Below are positions 35,312 to 45,862 of a stretch of DNA of 64,000 nt, in pieces. Position 1 is the stretch's first letter, and each line of letters opens with the position of its first letter. The translations under genes and the position numbers were made by a program. Source of the stretch: Salvia splendens (Eukaryota; Streptophyta; Magnoliopsida; Lamiales; Lamiaceae); the NCBI RefSeq assembly GCF_004379255.2, contig NC_056041.1:20801559-20865558 (forward strand), in the 5' to 3' direction. Under the pieces are notes generated by a model, which had not been told where the DNA came from, did not search any database, and saw only the letters and a list, made by a program, of their open reading frames with translations.

Positions 35312-36474
35312 TGTAAAAATCATGGATTAAATATGCCCGGTCAATGGATTTTGACCAAACAATAAATGTGACGAGACATTTAATTTTATGAAATTAAATG
35401 ATATAGCGTCGATCTACATTTTACGTAGATAAATGTAGTATATTCACTTTCTCTAATCCGATTTCCGGTGAGTGAGAAATAGTGGATTAAAGTTGGGCAT
35501 AATTAGCTTTTAATTAAAGCTTTAAGTTAGAGCTTAGAGAATAATTAACTAGTATTAATTATACCACATTGGAGAAGTAACACATCTTTTAATGTGTTTA
35601 AATTAAGTGACTTTATGTTACTTGATAATTATAGTGGATCAAGATGGGTGAAAGAGCCCACACGCGCGCACACGCGCGCGCCGCCGCCGCCACCCGCCCG
35701 CCCGAGCCCGAGCTCGTGCCCGTGGTCGTGGTCGTGGTCGTGGTCGCGGGCCTCGGGCCCGGGCGCGGTCCCGGTCCCGGTCCCGGTCCCGATCCTGATC
35801 CCCATCTCGATCGTGATCTTGATCTTGATCTTGGACTTGGACTTGGATCTTGGCAATTGGTCTTTGGGCTTGGGTCTGGACCATTACTATTCTTTTTAAA
35901 CCACCGCCGAGTCAGCAATCCAAGTGGCTTGACACATTGTCAAGCGTGGAACAGTCAAAGCCTACACGGTTGCCACGTGAGAAATCCACACGCGAAAGGC
36001 ACACGCCTGCCACAAGCTCTCGTAACGTTCGGCAGTTACACTCTCGCAATGATGACAGCCATCATGGTTGTTGACCCCCCAGCAGTGGACTGAGCCTATA
36101 AATAGGCTAGCCATTCCATGCATCTCGACACAACATACACAAGCATTTGCATCATAAGCTCTCTCCCTCTCTGCATTGTCTTTCTGTCGAAGCTCTGCCA
36201 TCTCCTCCATCCTGTTCGCCGGAGCTCTGCTGATAGCGGTGCTGCTTCACCAGACACATAGTCGTTTTACCTTTGGGGACGACACGCCAAACCGAAAGCA
36301 CTACCGGGGCGTATCTCTTCTTGCGGGAAGAGGCCTCCTCGACTCGGCTATCAAACTTCACGGTTTAGTTATTTCAATTTTTCAGTTGTAATTTCAGTTC
36401 AGTTTTCCATTTGTATTCCTTCTTTTGGGTTGTATTACGCCCTATTGTTATCTCTTGTAATCCAGAAACCAACA
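35312..36474 (+). repeat. 3' LTR of the copia element
   Basis: 1,163 bp. It has the same ends and TATA context as the 5' LTR, with a longer GC-rich hexamer tract at about 35665-35850 (runs of GTGGTC, GGTCCC and GATCTT). Apparent ORFs over this tract on both strands are Arg/Gly/Pro low-complexity artefacts. Confidence 0.95.
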
Positions 36475-36712
36475 AAAACAGGTTAAACGAGTTGGCCCGA
36501 TGGGTTGCAGCTTTTAATTAAAAAATATTGAGTTTTAGGGATTTTTTGTACTTTTGAATTTCATGTGACACAATCATTAGTCTTTTTCAATCTACATTCT
36601 ATACATTTCCACTCAATCCCAAACTATCAACTTTCAAGTTCCACCTCAACTCATTATTTCATCGTTCCATCATCTGCCATTACTGTCTTACTACCACCAA
36701 CGCTAATCTATA

Positions 36713-36964
36713 CTCCCTTCGTTCCCTAATAGTCGAGGCGAAACTTTTCGGTACAGAGTTCAAGAAAGAGATGTTGAGTGTGTTAAATAAATAGATAAAA
36801 AAGTAAGAAAGAGAAAAAAATAGAGATAATAAAGTAGAAAGTGAATAAAGTAGAAAGTGAATAAAATAAGAATGAGAAAAAAGTTATCATATATAGAAAT
36901 GATTCAACTATGAGGGAATTTCCCGAAATAGAAAAATGAATCAATTATGAGGGAACGGATGGAG
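36713..36964. mobile_element. Stowaway-like MITE
   Basis: Left end CTCCCTTCGTTCCCTAATAG after TA; right end TGAGGGAACGGATGGAG before TA (36965-36966). About 252 bp. Internal runs of AAAGTAGAAAGTGAATAAA. Confidence 0.72.
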
Positions 36965-37279
36965 TACAAAATTAAGAATTAACCCATCAAATCTCAATAT
37001 ATTTATCATTTTAATAATGATTCATGTAAGATATGATTTTTAATTTAAAAATAATTAATTATGACCAATGCCAAAATAATGACACGAACAAAAGCTTTAA
37101 TTGAAATTAATTGATTTAACTTTGATTTATCTTTGTTTAGATTGTAGTTGATTGAGATGAAAGACGCCTCTCCAACTATTGAGGAAGACTATGAAAAATT
37201 TGAAGATTTTATATGATTCTATCACTAAGAAGAAAAAATATCTAAAATTTAAAATCATTTTATTGAGGAAAATTTGAAA

Positions 37280-37455
37280 GTTATCAGGCCCGAATAGCCC
37301 GATGGGTTAGCCCGAAACCCGGTGGGTTAGGGATAAGGTTGAAAATTTATGACCCGAAAATTCTATAATCTGAATAGCCCGCACCCAAATAGTCCGACAA
37401 CCCGAGTGAGTTGTCCCGAACCCGAACGGATTAGCCCGATTGACATCCCTAATAC
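37280..37455. repeat. CCCGA-rich dispersed repeat
   Basis: Many CCCGA/CCCGAACCCG words (AGGCCCGAATAGCCCGATGG, AATAGTCCGACAACCCGAG), ending TTGACATCCCTAATA. Similar wording occurs at 29240-29336, 36480-36512 and, more degenerate, at 7310-7490 (CTACATTGACATCCCTAATA), so this is a dispersed element of unknown class. Confidence 0.5.
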
Positions 37456-37572
37456 CGGGTAGAATCACAATCCATGTCAGAGTCGGCAATGAGTGGCAAT
37501 CTCAAGTTGAGCTATTTGCATTGAGTGGCAATCCGCACTTACATTTTGCAAATTAATGTAGCATAATTATTA

Positions 37573-39665
37573 GGCCATTCACAATAGGAATAGCCCAGCA
37601 ATAGCTCAGCCATAGCCTAGCCACAAACTCCTCCTGCCACATCATCAACACTAAAAATCCTCCTGCCACATTATCAAAACAAGCAAATAGCCCAGCCATA
37701 GCCTAGCCACATCACTAATAACAATTATATAAAAATGAAATAATTAACAATCACACAATATACGGAATTTAATTTACGAGATATATACGGGAAACATAAA
37801 TAATACTATTAAAATTTTAAAAAGTACAATAATTTTAAAAAGTACAATAATTTAAAAAATTACAATAATTAAAAAAAGTACAATAATTCACTCCTCGTCT
37901 CCGTCGTTGTCTCCTCCGTCGTTGTCGCCACCATCGCCTCCTCCTCCGTCGCCACCATCGCCTCCGCCTCCGTCGCCGCCGCCTCTACTCCCGCCGGTCT
38001 CCCTCTGTGCCGCCTCCAAATCCTCATGCATGCTCAGGAGCAATGTTTGAAGCAAACTCTTCTCCACGGGGTCCACCGCCGCCCGCCATTCGACCATCGT
38101 CTTGACCATCTGATTGCGCGTTTGTTGACGCGCGAAGAATTTGAGATCTGCTGTGGATTGCCCAAGGGAGGATGCCGACTGGACCTCCTGTGAACCCCCG
38201 GCTGCCCCCCTCGCCTCCCGTTGAGCCAGCTTGTGCCCAACCGGGCGAGTTCGGCGAGCAAACGAACGAGGGGTCTGGACCTCCTGGGCCGTCTCGGGGA
38301 GGTCGTGGGAACCACCGCTGCTGCCGCTGAAATCACCGGTATAGTTCAGTCGTTGCTTCTTCGGCCAGCCAGCGTCAACACCTACTCGGAACTTCTCGGA
38401 GTCGTTCAGCACAAGATAGTAGTTCCAGTAGGTGAAGTCCTTATACAACCCGGGCTGGGGGAAGGCTTTCTCCGCTATCCTCCTACAGTCTTCCTCCGTT
38501 TGGCCACTGCTCTGCATGCGGAGGGCGTTGGCGTACAAACCAGAAAATCGGGAGACGACAGCCCTGATTTGGTCCCACCCCTTCCGGCAATCCTCCCCGT
38601 TGCGTCGCCTCCCCTCCGGGCAAAATCTATGGTAGGCTGCTGCTATCTTGCCCCACAAGTTGACGTTCCTCTGGTTGTTAGAAACGAGAGGATCGTCGCA
38701 AACACTCACCCACGCCTTGGACAGCGCGACGTTCTCCGCATCCGTCCACCTTCTCCGTACCAAGCCGTCGTCCTCACCCGGTTGCGACGACTCCCCGACC
38801 TTCTTCCCCTTGCCCTTCTTCTTTGGGGCGCCACGACCCTGCACTGCCCCCCCATTTGAACGGGAGTATCCGGAACTCCGAGAATATCAAACCCCAACTC
38901 CTCTAAGGAAAAAGCATCAAATTGCGTGAACTGCGCATCCGTTGGGTCGATGTGTGCGACGAAGCAGTCGAAAAATCAAAACTGGGGCGATAGACGTCCC
39001 CCACCCCCGGCGTCCCCTGCGTCGCCGGTACCCCCCCTGTCGGGGGCGCATCGCCGTCCCCCCTCCCCCCCTGTGGCATCATCTGCATCCCGGGCGCCAA
39101 CCCCGGCATCATCTGCATACCGGGTTGCATCCCCGGTACCCCTGCCACGCCGGCATACTCCCCCCAGCTGCCATCCCGGACATATTCCCCCCGACTGCCA
39201 TCCCGGGCATCATCCTCTGCCACGGGTACATGTTGTAGTACCCTGGCATCGGACCCCTTCCACCTCCCACGTGTACCGGGGGAGTTTGAGACCCGCTCGT
39301 CACTGGAGTACCTTCGTTGGTGTTCTCCATTTCTCGGTGTTGATCTTGTACAGAAATTAAGATAGAGAGAGTACTCGTTAAAACAAGTGGTGCGAATGAA
39401 AATGACGTGCAAACCGCGTATATATAGTGTTTCGAAAATAAAAAAAATAAAAATAAAAAATTCCGCTCGGCGGTGCGCTAGGCGATCCGGGCGCTGCAAT
39501 AGAGCCGAGCGGATCGCCCAGCGCACCGCCTAGCGCCGCGAAATCGTCGAGCGCTCGACGGTTTTTAATTCCGAAATCCGCTGGGCGGTTGCAATGGATC
39601 GCCTAGCGGACCTCCTAGCGCCAGCGCTCGGCTAGGCGGTGCGCTAGGCGCCATTGCGGATGGCA
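37573..39665 (-). mobile_element. PIF/Harbinger-type element carrying only the Myb/NAM-like ORF
   Basis: 2,093 bp between TTA duplications (37570-37572 and 39666-39668). The ends are imperfect inverted repeats: GGCCATTCACAATAGG on the left; the right end, inverted, begins TGCCATCCGCAATGG. The left subterminal region repeats ATAGCCCAGC / CATAGCCTAGCCAC; the right repeats CGCCTAGCG-like words, the sort of arrays transposases bind. The only protein encoded is the ORF1-type Myb/SANT-like protein on the minus strand; no DDE transposase is present, so the element is non-autonomous. Confidence 0.75.
37888..39332 (-). pseudogene. Harbinger ORF1: Myb/SANT plus NAM-associated-type protein, frame broken
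   Basis: The main open part is 38844-37888 (318 codons). It has a trihelix/Myb-like core (RRWTDAENVALSKAWVSVCD, LWGKIAAAYHRFC, WDQIRAVVSRFSG), a NAM-associated-type C-terminal part, and a Gly/Asp tail (GGDGGDGGGGDGGDNDGGD). Upstream, minus-strand frames from 39332 (MENTNEGTPVTSGSQTPPVH) through a GVPGMQPGMQMMPGLAPGM stretch and DAFSLEELGFDILGVPD belong to the same protein but sit in different frames, so frameshifts occur near 39120, 38970 and in the C run at 38846-38852. Such proteins are often misnamed 'glutathione S-transferase T3-like'; nothing here resembles GST. In Harbinger elements the Myb-like protein helps bring the transposase to the ends. Confidence 0.75.
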
Positions 39666-41396
39666 TTATGGCATGTTCCCCTTTTGATTTTGCATATCGT
39701 AGAAATTCAAAGACTCTGGAGGGATGATGAGGTGGGAAGCAAGGGCATCTTTGGAAATTCACCATCAATTATGGGTCCAGACTCACCCATTTTCAAATAA
39801 ATGAATCTATTCCATTTCATGTGAATAGAGAGCCTTCCCTTATTTCTCGGACTCCAATGAATTAGTTCGACAACACTGAACAATAGGAAATGATAAGATT
39901 TAACATCAGTTCTTGGTATTTATTGAAAGTGAACATGACTTAGTGTTAAAATATTACTTAAGTGATCAAAATACAATTATCACACTCCCTCCATACACCA
40001 TTTAAAGAGCCATTTTACTCAGCACGAGTTTAAGAAATCTGTGAAAAAAAATAAAGAGAGAAGTTGAATGGAATACGAGATCCATTTTTAATAGTATTAA
40101 TTTTATAGTGGATTGTGAGTGTAAAAAATTAGTAGAATGTGAGGTCCGCATACTAAAAATAGAATAAAATAAATAGTTCTATAAATCGCGGACAACATAA
40201 AATAGCAAAATGACTATTTAAAGAATAACTAATAATTTTATTAAATAACTAATATTATATTATTTAAATAAAAAATAAATGGACATAATTTAAAAAAACT
40301 AAAATGACGTCTAAAAGTGAACATTACATAATTATAGCGTAGGTAAACAATATTCAATTTATAAAACCCGTGGGGTCGGACTTAGTTGAAGTTAATACAT
40401 ATAAAAGATTTTAAAACCTTTTTTTCTAAACAATACTAATATTTTTATATATTTTTGAAAGAATTACAGTGTAAGTAACATTATATTTTGTTATGCAAAT
40501 AGTTGATTTCTACAAATATCCACATCTATAGTGAACACATCACATAGCATTATAGTACTGCAATTTAAATATTAGATGTGTTCTTGGATGGTTATATTTC
40601 AAAGTATTTTTATTTTTTAATTTCTGATATGTTACGTGATTTACCAATATTATCATGCAATTAAATTTTTTATTTTTTAAAAGGTACTAGTACTATATAA
40701 TAAATTATGATAAGCAAATTTAGTAAATTGTTTTGTATCTACTGAATACTACTGGTATGGTAGTTACCAAAATAAGAAGAAACTTATAAAATTGTGATGA
40801 TATCACAAACTAAGAATAGAATACGAATTATGATGATTTCCGTGAATAATAATGAATTAAAATATTTAAAAAAAACTCATTTAATAAGCCCAAATACCCA
40901 ACTCATTTAGCCCAAATCTAAAAATACTAGTATTAAATCTCAATAAATGAATATGGAACCAAATCTCATTCTTTCTTCTCCGCTATGCATCTTCTTCCCC
41001 AAACTTCTGTACTGAATAATTCTCATCTCTCCTCTTTCTTTGCTTTTGTATTTCCCTTTCCTTCTTTGTTCTCTAATTTTCAGTTTTTTTCAATGCCGTG
41101 AAGACGATACCGTGGGGTCAGAGGTAGGGATTTTGAAGGTCGGAGGGTTGGGTAATGGCATATTCCGGCGGTATTCATGGACGGATGGTGGGGTTATCAA
41201 GATTGTGCAACATTTTAATGTGGAATGTGTAACATCCTTATGTAGTAAAAAAATTAATTAGACCATCTCCAATGTTACACTAGAGCCTAAAATGGGATAT
41301 TTAAATTAGCTTCAATAGTACTCAAAAACCAATCCCATTTTGGATTTTTGAGAAAAAAAATACTTATATTTAGGTTTACACTAAACCAAAACCTAA
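39666..41396. other. Gap between Harbinger element and nested gypsy block
   Basis: No firm gene. AT-rich, with a degenerate MITE at about 39985-40221. A CT-rich leader-like stretch (about 40960-41085) is followed by a 73-codon plus-strand ORF (41040-41261), which might be a displaced first exon but has no recognisable domain. GACCATCTCCAATG at about 41261 resembles the end of another MITE. Confidence 0.45.
39985..40221. mobile_element. Degenerate Stowaway-like MITE
   Basis: The left end CTCCCTCCATACACCATTTA and the inverse of the right end (CTTTAAATAGTCATTTTGC) share CATTTAAA-GA/TAGTCATTTT-like text. Internal GTAGAATGTGAGGTCC words are typical of this family. No clean right terminus or TA. 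Confidence 0.4.
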
Positions 41397-41626
41397 GACC
41401 ATGTTTGATTGGCGGGAAAGTAAAATTGTCAAGTAAAATGATTCTTGGGAAAATGAATCAAGAGAATATGATTCCTAATAACTTTACTTTCTTGTGTTTG
41501 GAAAATATCAAGATTTTAAATTTTATACATTTAAACACAAAACTAAATATATTCTCCTACTTATAAAAAAAACTAATATAAATTTTTTAATAAATTATTA
41601 AGTACAAATTATAATAATTATATTAT

Positions 41627-44504
41627 TGTAACACCCGTACCTTAAGTTTGAAATTAATTTTATGTAACGGAATAATTGATAAAATTATTTCGAAATGCTA
41701 TGCTTCTCGATAAATGTGATATGGGAAAAATTACGGTTTATGTGTGTGTGCGAAAAGGAATGTGTTTATGTTTTTCTTAATTGTGAACGATGGGAGGCAC
41801 GTTTAAGGTTTCGTTGAAAGGTCGATGATGAAATTGCTATTCTTTAGCAAGACGAATGAATTAAGTGGAAAGGAATGTTTTATGGATAACGACGTGCGTA
41901 AAGCGAGGAACGGTTGAATGAATATTATGTTTGGAACAACACCAAATATAAATTTATGTACGATTTCTCGTACTTTAGTTTTTGGTTATGAAGAACGAGA
42001 TAACAAAATTTAATAAAGGCCCGTGAATTTTATTTAACGGAGGAAAATACGAAAAATATAAAAATGTATGAATTTATTTTGGTCTTTCCAAAATAAATTT
42101 GAAGTCCAATTAAATATAAGATAATTTGATTTCTAATCACTCGGAGTAGTAGTTTTTACTTGGGCTTGTAATTTATTTATTGGTTTTAGCCCAATTGAAG
42201 TTTAATTTATGGAAGCCCAAGTATGGATTTAAACTAACTAAGCCCAAAATTTTTCGTCCCCCCCCCTCCACGTTCGGCGGTTTCCTTCTTCCCCCATGAC
42301 CGGCGGTTTCCTCCTCTTCAAGGGGGAGACTCCTCAATGTTCCACCTCTCCACTTTCCCAATCAATACCTACACCACAAAAGCCACCCCCACTTACTCTT
42401 GTAACCATTTGCACTTCACAAAAAAAAAAGAGAGAGGGAGACTTGCGAGAGATAGCCGAGAGGAAGGAGGGAGAAGAAGGAGTTGGTTCCACCATTTTTG
42501 TTCAACCACCATCAAATTCAAGCTCTTGAGGTATACTATCTTTTCCACCCTCAAAGCATGAGTTAATATAGCGTTACAATATGCATATAGCCTTGTTTTC
42601 TTTCATAACCAATTAAGTAGAAACCGACGTAGAACCAACCGAACGATCGATGTACGTAGCTGAAGCTTAGAAAGAACTTAGCTTTATGTTAATAACGTGT
42701 GTTTCGAGATGTTTCGGGGTTGAATCGGGGCTGTTCGGGGTTAGTTCGGGGGGTTGCCGTGTCGGTTCGGGGTCGGAGCGACGAGGGATAGGCACCTCCG
42801 AGCAGACCGGGCGGCTGGGGCGCCGTGTCAACGGCCATCAGTGGCAGCCGGAGCAGCAGCGGGGTGGCGGAGCCGCCACCGACCCTGCGACTGTAGATCG
42901 TCGACGGGGCGGCTTCAGCGGGCGACGCGCAGCGTTCCAGCAGGCGGCGACGGGGCGACTCCAGCTGTGGCGACAGGGCGACTCCAGCGGCGACGGCGTC
43001 GAGTCGGAGGGAGGGCGACGGCGGCTCGCTGCTCGTTGGCAGAGAGAGCGACGGGGAGAGAGAAAGAGTGTGTTGGAGAAGAAGATAAAAGATTGTGCCA
43101 TGCTTTTGGGCCTCTTTGTTTTTGGTTTTGGACCTTTTAATAATTTAGAAGTCTAATTAAATTGTGGGCTCTTCTTTTAATTGATGGGCACCCTAATTTA
43201 TTCTTGGAGGAATATAGTGGCTAAGAAAGTTAATCTCGGCCCGGTAATTAAAATTTGATCGGGGGAAATTATTTAATTAATTCCCGGAAGTTTTGAAGAA
43301 TGAATTATTTACCTAAGTTTGAAATAATACTTTTTCAATGGTAAATAATTATGAAAATTTAAAGTATACGCTTAAATAATTTTTAGAAATTATTTTCGAC
43401 GTTATGGAAAATACGAGGAGCTAATGAGGGAAAGAACGAGCGTAAGCGGCCGACCGGCGTCGCACGCGACGCCTTGGGCAGCCGCCGAATAATCAAAATG
43501 CACGAAAATCGAGAAAGAGAATTAAAAGATTTTTAATTAGAGTGCATGCATTCTAATTATCGTCGTTACAGAAGTTTGATATGAATTTTATGTGTTTTCC
43601 GAAAAGGTGGTTCGCACGCACGCTAAAAGTCAGAACGAGGAATTTTACGGAAATCATAAGCTTTTGAGGTGGGCTTTATTCTTTAACGTTTATTTTAAAT
43701 CAATATGTTTACGGTGTTATAAGGATGTTTCTATAAGTATGTCATGCCGTGTTTATGTTTTGAAACTGCCTATCTGATTGTCTACTAGAATAAAACTCTA
43801 CTAGACTTTGATGGTTAACGAATTCGGGTCTAACTAGGGTCTACGCCCTACTTAGACTAGTGCACTGATGGGGATCGTGAGCCGTCCCCTAGGTCGGCCG
43901 GTCCAGTGATCGAGATTGTGGCCACAGTCTCGTTTCACATGATGGTTCAGATATGGTATATGATGGAGGATGATGTTAGTCCGCGCGGACACTATTTCAT
44001 GGAAATGGTTTTTCTTGTGCTTCTCGGTTTTTTTTAAAGTGAAACCCGGGATTCACACGATGATGGCTTGACATATCTTAACGATGAATGTTTTCTGGCA
44101 TGAGTTCACTGGGTGCATCAAGTACTCAGCCCCTGCATATGTTTTCCCTATGTGCAGGTTGAGCGAGGTCGGGAGGCGGAGGATGTTGAGTGGTGATTCA
44201 AGAACTGGTCCGGTTAATATTATGTCTTCATACGTAGTAGTAGCTAAACTCTCAAATTGCTTCCGCTACTTAATGTCCTAAGAAACTCTGTTATTTTCTT
44301 TATTGTCGAACTCTGTTATCTTTCATTTTGTAAACTTCGGGGTTGAAACGTTAGTTAACTTAAATGGAATTTCGTCTCTGACTGTTAAGTGGTGGAAAAA
44401 TAAGAAGCGGGGATGAAGGGGGAATCAATCAAACAGCTCAAGGCATTACCCCCACTAGTCACGATTTCCCGTGCTACCTATCCTTAGGAAGTGCGGTCGT
44501 GACA
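41627..44504 (+). repeat. 5' LTR of the chromovirus
   Basis: 2,878 bp. It contains about 0.8 kb (about 42440-43262) missing from the 3' LTR, including a GC-rich stretch at 42700-43060 with overlapping but unsupported ORFs (up to 156 codons). Near its right end, 44396-44447 is the inverse of 52451-52502 in the 3' LTR. Confidence 0.95.
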
Positions 44505-44507
44505 GAG

Positions 44508-44520
44508 TGGTATCAGAGTC
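44508..44520 (+). promoter_or_regulatory. Primer-binding site (initiator tRNA-Met) of the chromovirus
   Basis: TGGTATCAGAGTC begins three bases after the 5' LTR and is complementary to the 3' end of plant initiator tRNA-Met, the usual minus-strand primer for this group. Confidence 0.9.
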
Positions 44521-45002
44521 GTTTTTCCTTCCGCTCTGGACCGAGAGTCGTTTATTCAATCTAGTCTAGACTCGTTTCACTAGACTAAAAGAGTATCCGT
44601 TTAAAGCTCAACACTCCGTCTCGCCACGCTCAACATGAAAGAAGGCAAAAGTTTGAAACGAAGCATATTAGAAGTAAAAGAATGAATGGGGCGCAGAAAG
44701 GCGCGAATTCCAAGGAATGATGAGATGACGAGACGAGGAAAACCTTGTGAAGCGCGATTAGCGTTAGATCGAAGGATTGACGAAATTGTAAAAGTACCAC
44801 GTCTTTAAAAGTACGAAGCATCTATCCTTAGATGATAACAAAAAAATAAAATAAAAAAAATAATTTTTATGACTTTTCCTTATGGAAATCGACAGGTATA
44901 TGCACGGTAGCACGTATGACGTTCTCTACACGTTTTTATCTCTTTCTACCTCGTTTATTCTTTTTCTACGATTGGTTGCTAAGGGAACTTACTTTTATGT
45001 AG

Positions 45003-45707
45003 ATGGCGATCACGATCCACGCACCGCTAATGGGAAGGTACGTCAGGAATGGATTGCAGGCGGTGGAAATGTATCGCGGGTTCGAAAGGGACACGAGGGC
45101 CCCTTTGATATCTTATGTCGCCGACTACTTGACCTTATGGCGGGATGCTCATGGCTGTGGAGTGAGGCACTATGAGGGAATCAAGAGATTGATTGATGGA
45201 CTACCGGCACCTTGGAATAGGTGGGCCGACGAGGCTTCACGGTCATACATCTGGCATAAGCTTCCCGACTACAGCATGCAGGGAGACATGCATGGTTTTG
45301 TGAAGGTTCTCTTGGAAGCACTGGTCGATGCTCGTGGTGGACCGTCACCCTATGCTCCTCCTAGGAAGGAGGCGTCCTCATCGAGCCGCAGCCCCTACAG
45401 CGGGGGTCGGTACGAGAGTGAGACGCCGCAACCAAACTGCCCCAAGAAAAGAAGACTTGGGATGCGCACCTCCGCACCTCCCGCGACAGAAGTTCTTGTG
45501 GTCGATAAGCATATCGACGTCGCTACTTATGTTCGGGAGAACGACGAGGAAGATGAGGAAGATCCTCTTGAAAATGAGGAAGAACCCCTGGAAGACGAGG
45601 AGGATCCCATGGAGGATGAGGAAGACCCCGAAGAAGAGCCCCTTGAAAGGGAGGTTGAGGTTGAAAGCGAGGAAGGGGCGAATTACGAGAGAGCTCCCGA
45701 GGAGTAG
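45003..45707 (+). CDS. Additional ORF upstream of gag in the chromovirus, 234 codons
   Basis: An open frame on the sense strand between the primer-binding site and gag. Residues ~1-110 look globular, with many aromatic and charged residues (MYRGFERDTRAPLISYVADY, YEGIKRLIDGLPAPWNRWAD, SYIWHKLPDYSMQGDMHGFV). Then comes a basic Ser/Pro linker (PPRKEASSSSRSPYSGGR, PKKRRLGMR), possibly a nuclear signal, and an acidic tail of DEEDP-type repeats (DEEDEEDPLENEEEPLED, then DEEDPMEDEEDPEEEP) to residue 234. No known domain recognised. Standard Tekay-type elements, as I know them, start directly with gag, whereas Ogre/Tat elements do have an ORF before gag. A captured gene fragment or a duplicated capsid-like domain are possible origins. 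Confidence 0.6.
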   Translation: MAITIHAPLMGRYVRNGLQAVEMYRGFERDTRAPLISYVADYLTLWRDAHGCGVRHYEGIKRLIDGLPAPWNRWADEASRSYIWHKLPDYSMQGDMHGFVKVLLEALVDARGGPSPYAPPRKEASSSSRSPYSGGRYESETPQPNCPKKRRLGMRTSAPPATEVLVVDKHIDVATYVRENDEEDEEDPLENEEEPLEDEEDPMEDEEDPEEEPLEREVEVESEEGANYERAPEE

Positions 45708-45862
45708 TGCTTCTGTTGCTGTTTTGTTAGTTTCGAATGTTTTGTTCTGACGAACTATGTAGTAGTTTCTTTTGACGTTTGTTTTTCCTTCCCTATTTCA
45801 AAGACCTTGTGGAAACATGTACTTGTTGGTTCTGAGATAATTAAGTTTCCGATGTTTTATCG

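Larger units (their letters stand above)
29337..36474 (+). mobile_element. Ty1/copia LTR retrotransposon, full length, defective
   Basis: 7,138 bp. LTRs lie at 29337-30350 and 35312-36474, both starting TGTAAAAATCATGG and ending CCAACA. The 5-bp target duplication AAAAC lies at 29332-29336 and 36475-36479. A polypurine tract (GTGGGGGA) precedes the 3' LTR. Domain order is gag, zinc knuckle, protease, integrase, reverse transcriptase, RNase H, so it is copia (integrase before RT). The coding region is interrupted by probable frameshifts near 30488, 31030 and 32671 and by an in-frame TAA at 34244-34246. No tRNA-iMet-type primer-binding site follows the 5' LTR directly. The LTRs look alike apart from indels, suggesting a not very old insertion. 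Confidence 0.95.
36475..37572. other. Transposon-rich gap between copia and Harbinger elements
   Basis: No gene. It holds the right part of the CCCGAACCCG-type repeat (from 36480), a Stowaway-like MITE (36713-36964), AT-rich filler, and a further CCCGA-rich stretch at about 37280-37455 ending ATTGACATCCCTAATA. Confidence 0.6.

Noticed and set aside
37888..38844. Reading the Harbinger ORF as a glutathione S-transferase
   Set aside because: A common misannotation of this family; the protein shows Myb/SANT and NAM-associated features and no GST fold signature.
38221..38859. 212-codon plus-strand ORF
   Set aside because: Antisense shadow of the Harbinger Myb/NAM ORF; the GC-rich sequence keeps several frames open.
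41040..41261. 73-codon plus-strand ORF after a CT-rich leader
   Set aside because: Might be a stranded first exon, but no recognisable domain and no downstream exons, so not called as a gene.
42686..43156. 156-codon ORF, with a 128-codon ORF in another frame, in the chromovirus 5' LTR
   Set aside because: GC-rich, Arg/Gly-biased, open in several frames at once, absent from the 3' LTR and without a domain.
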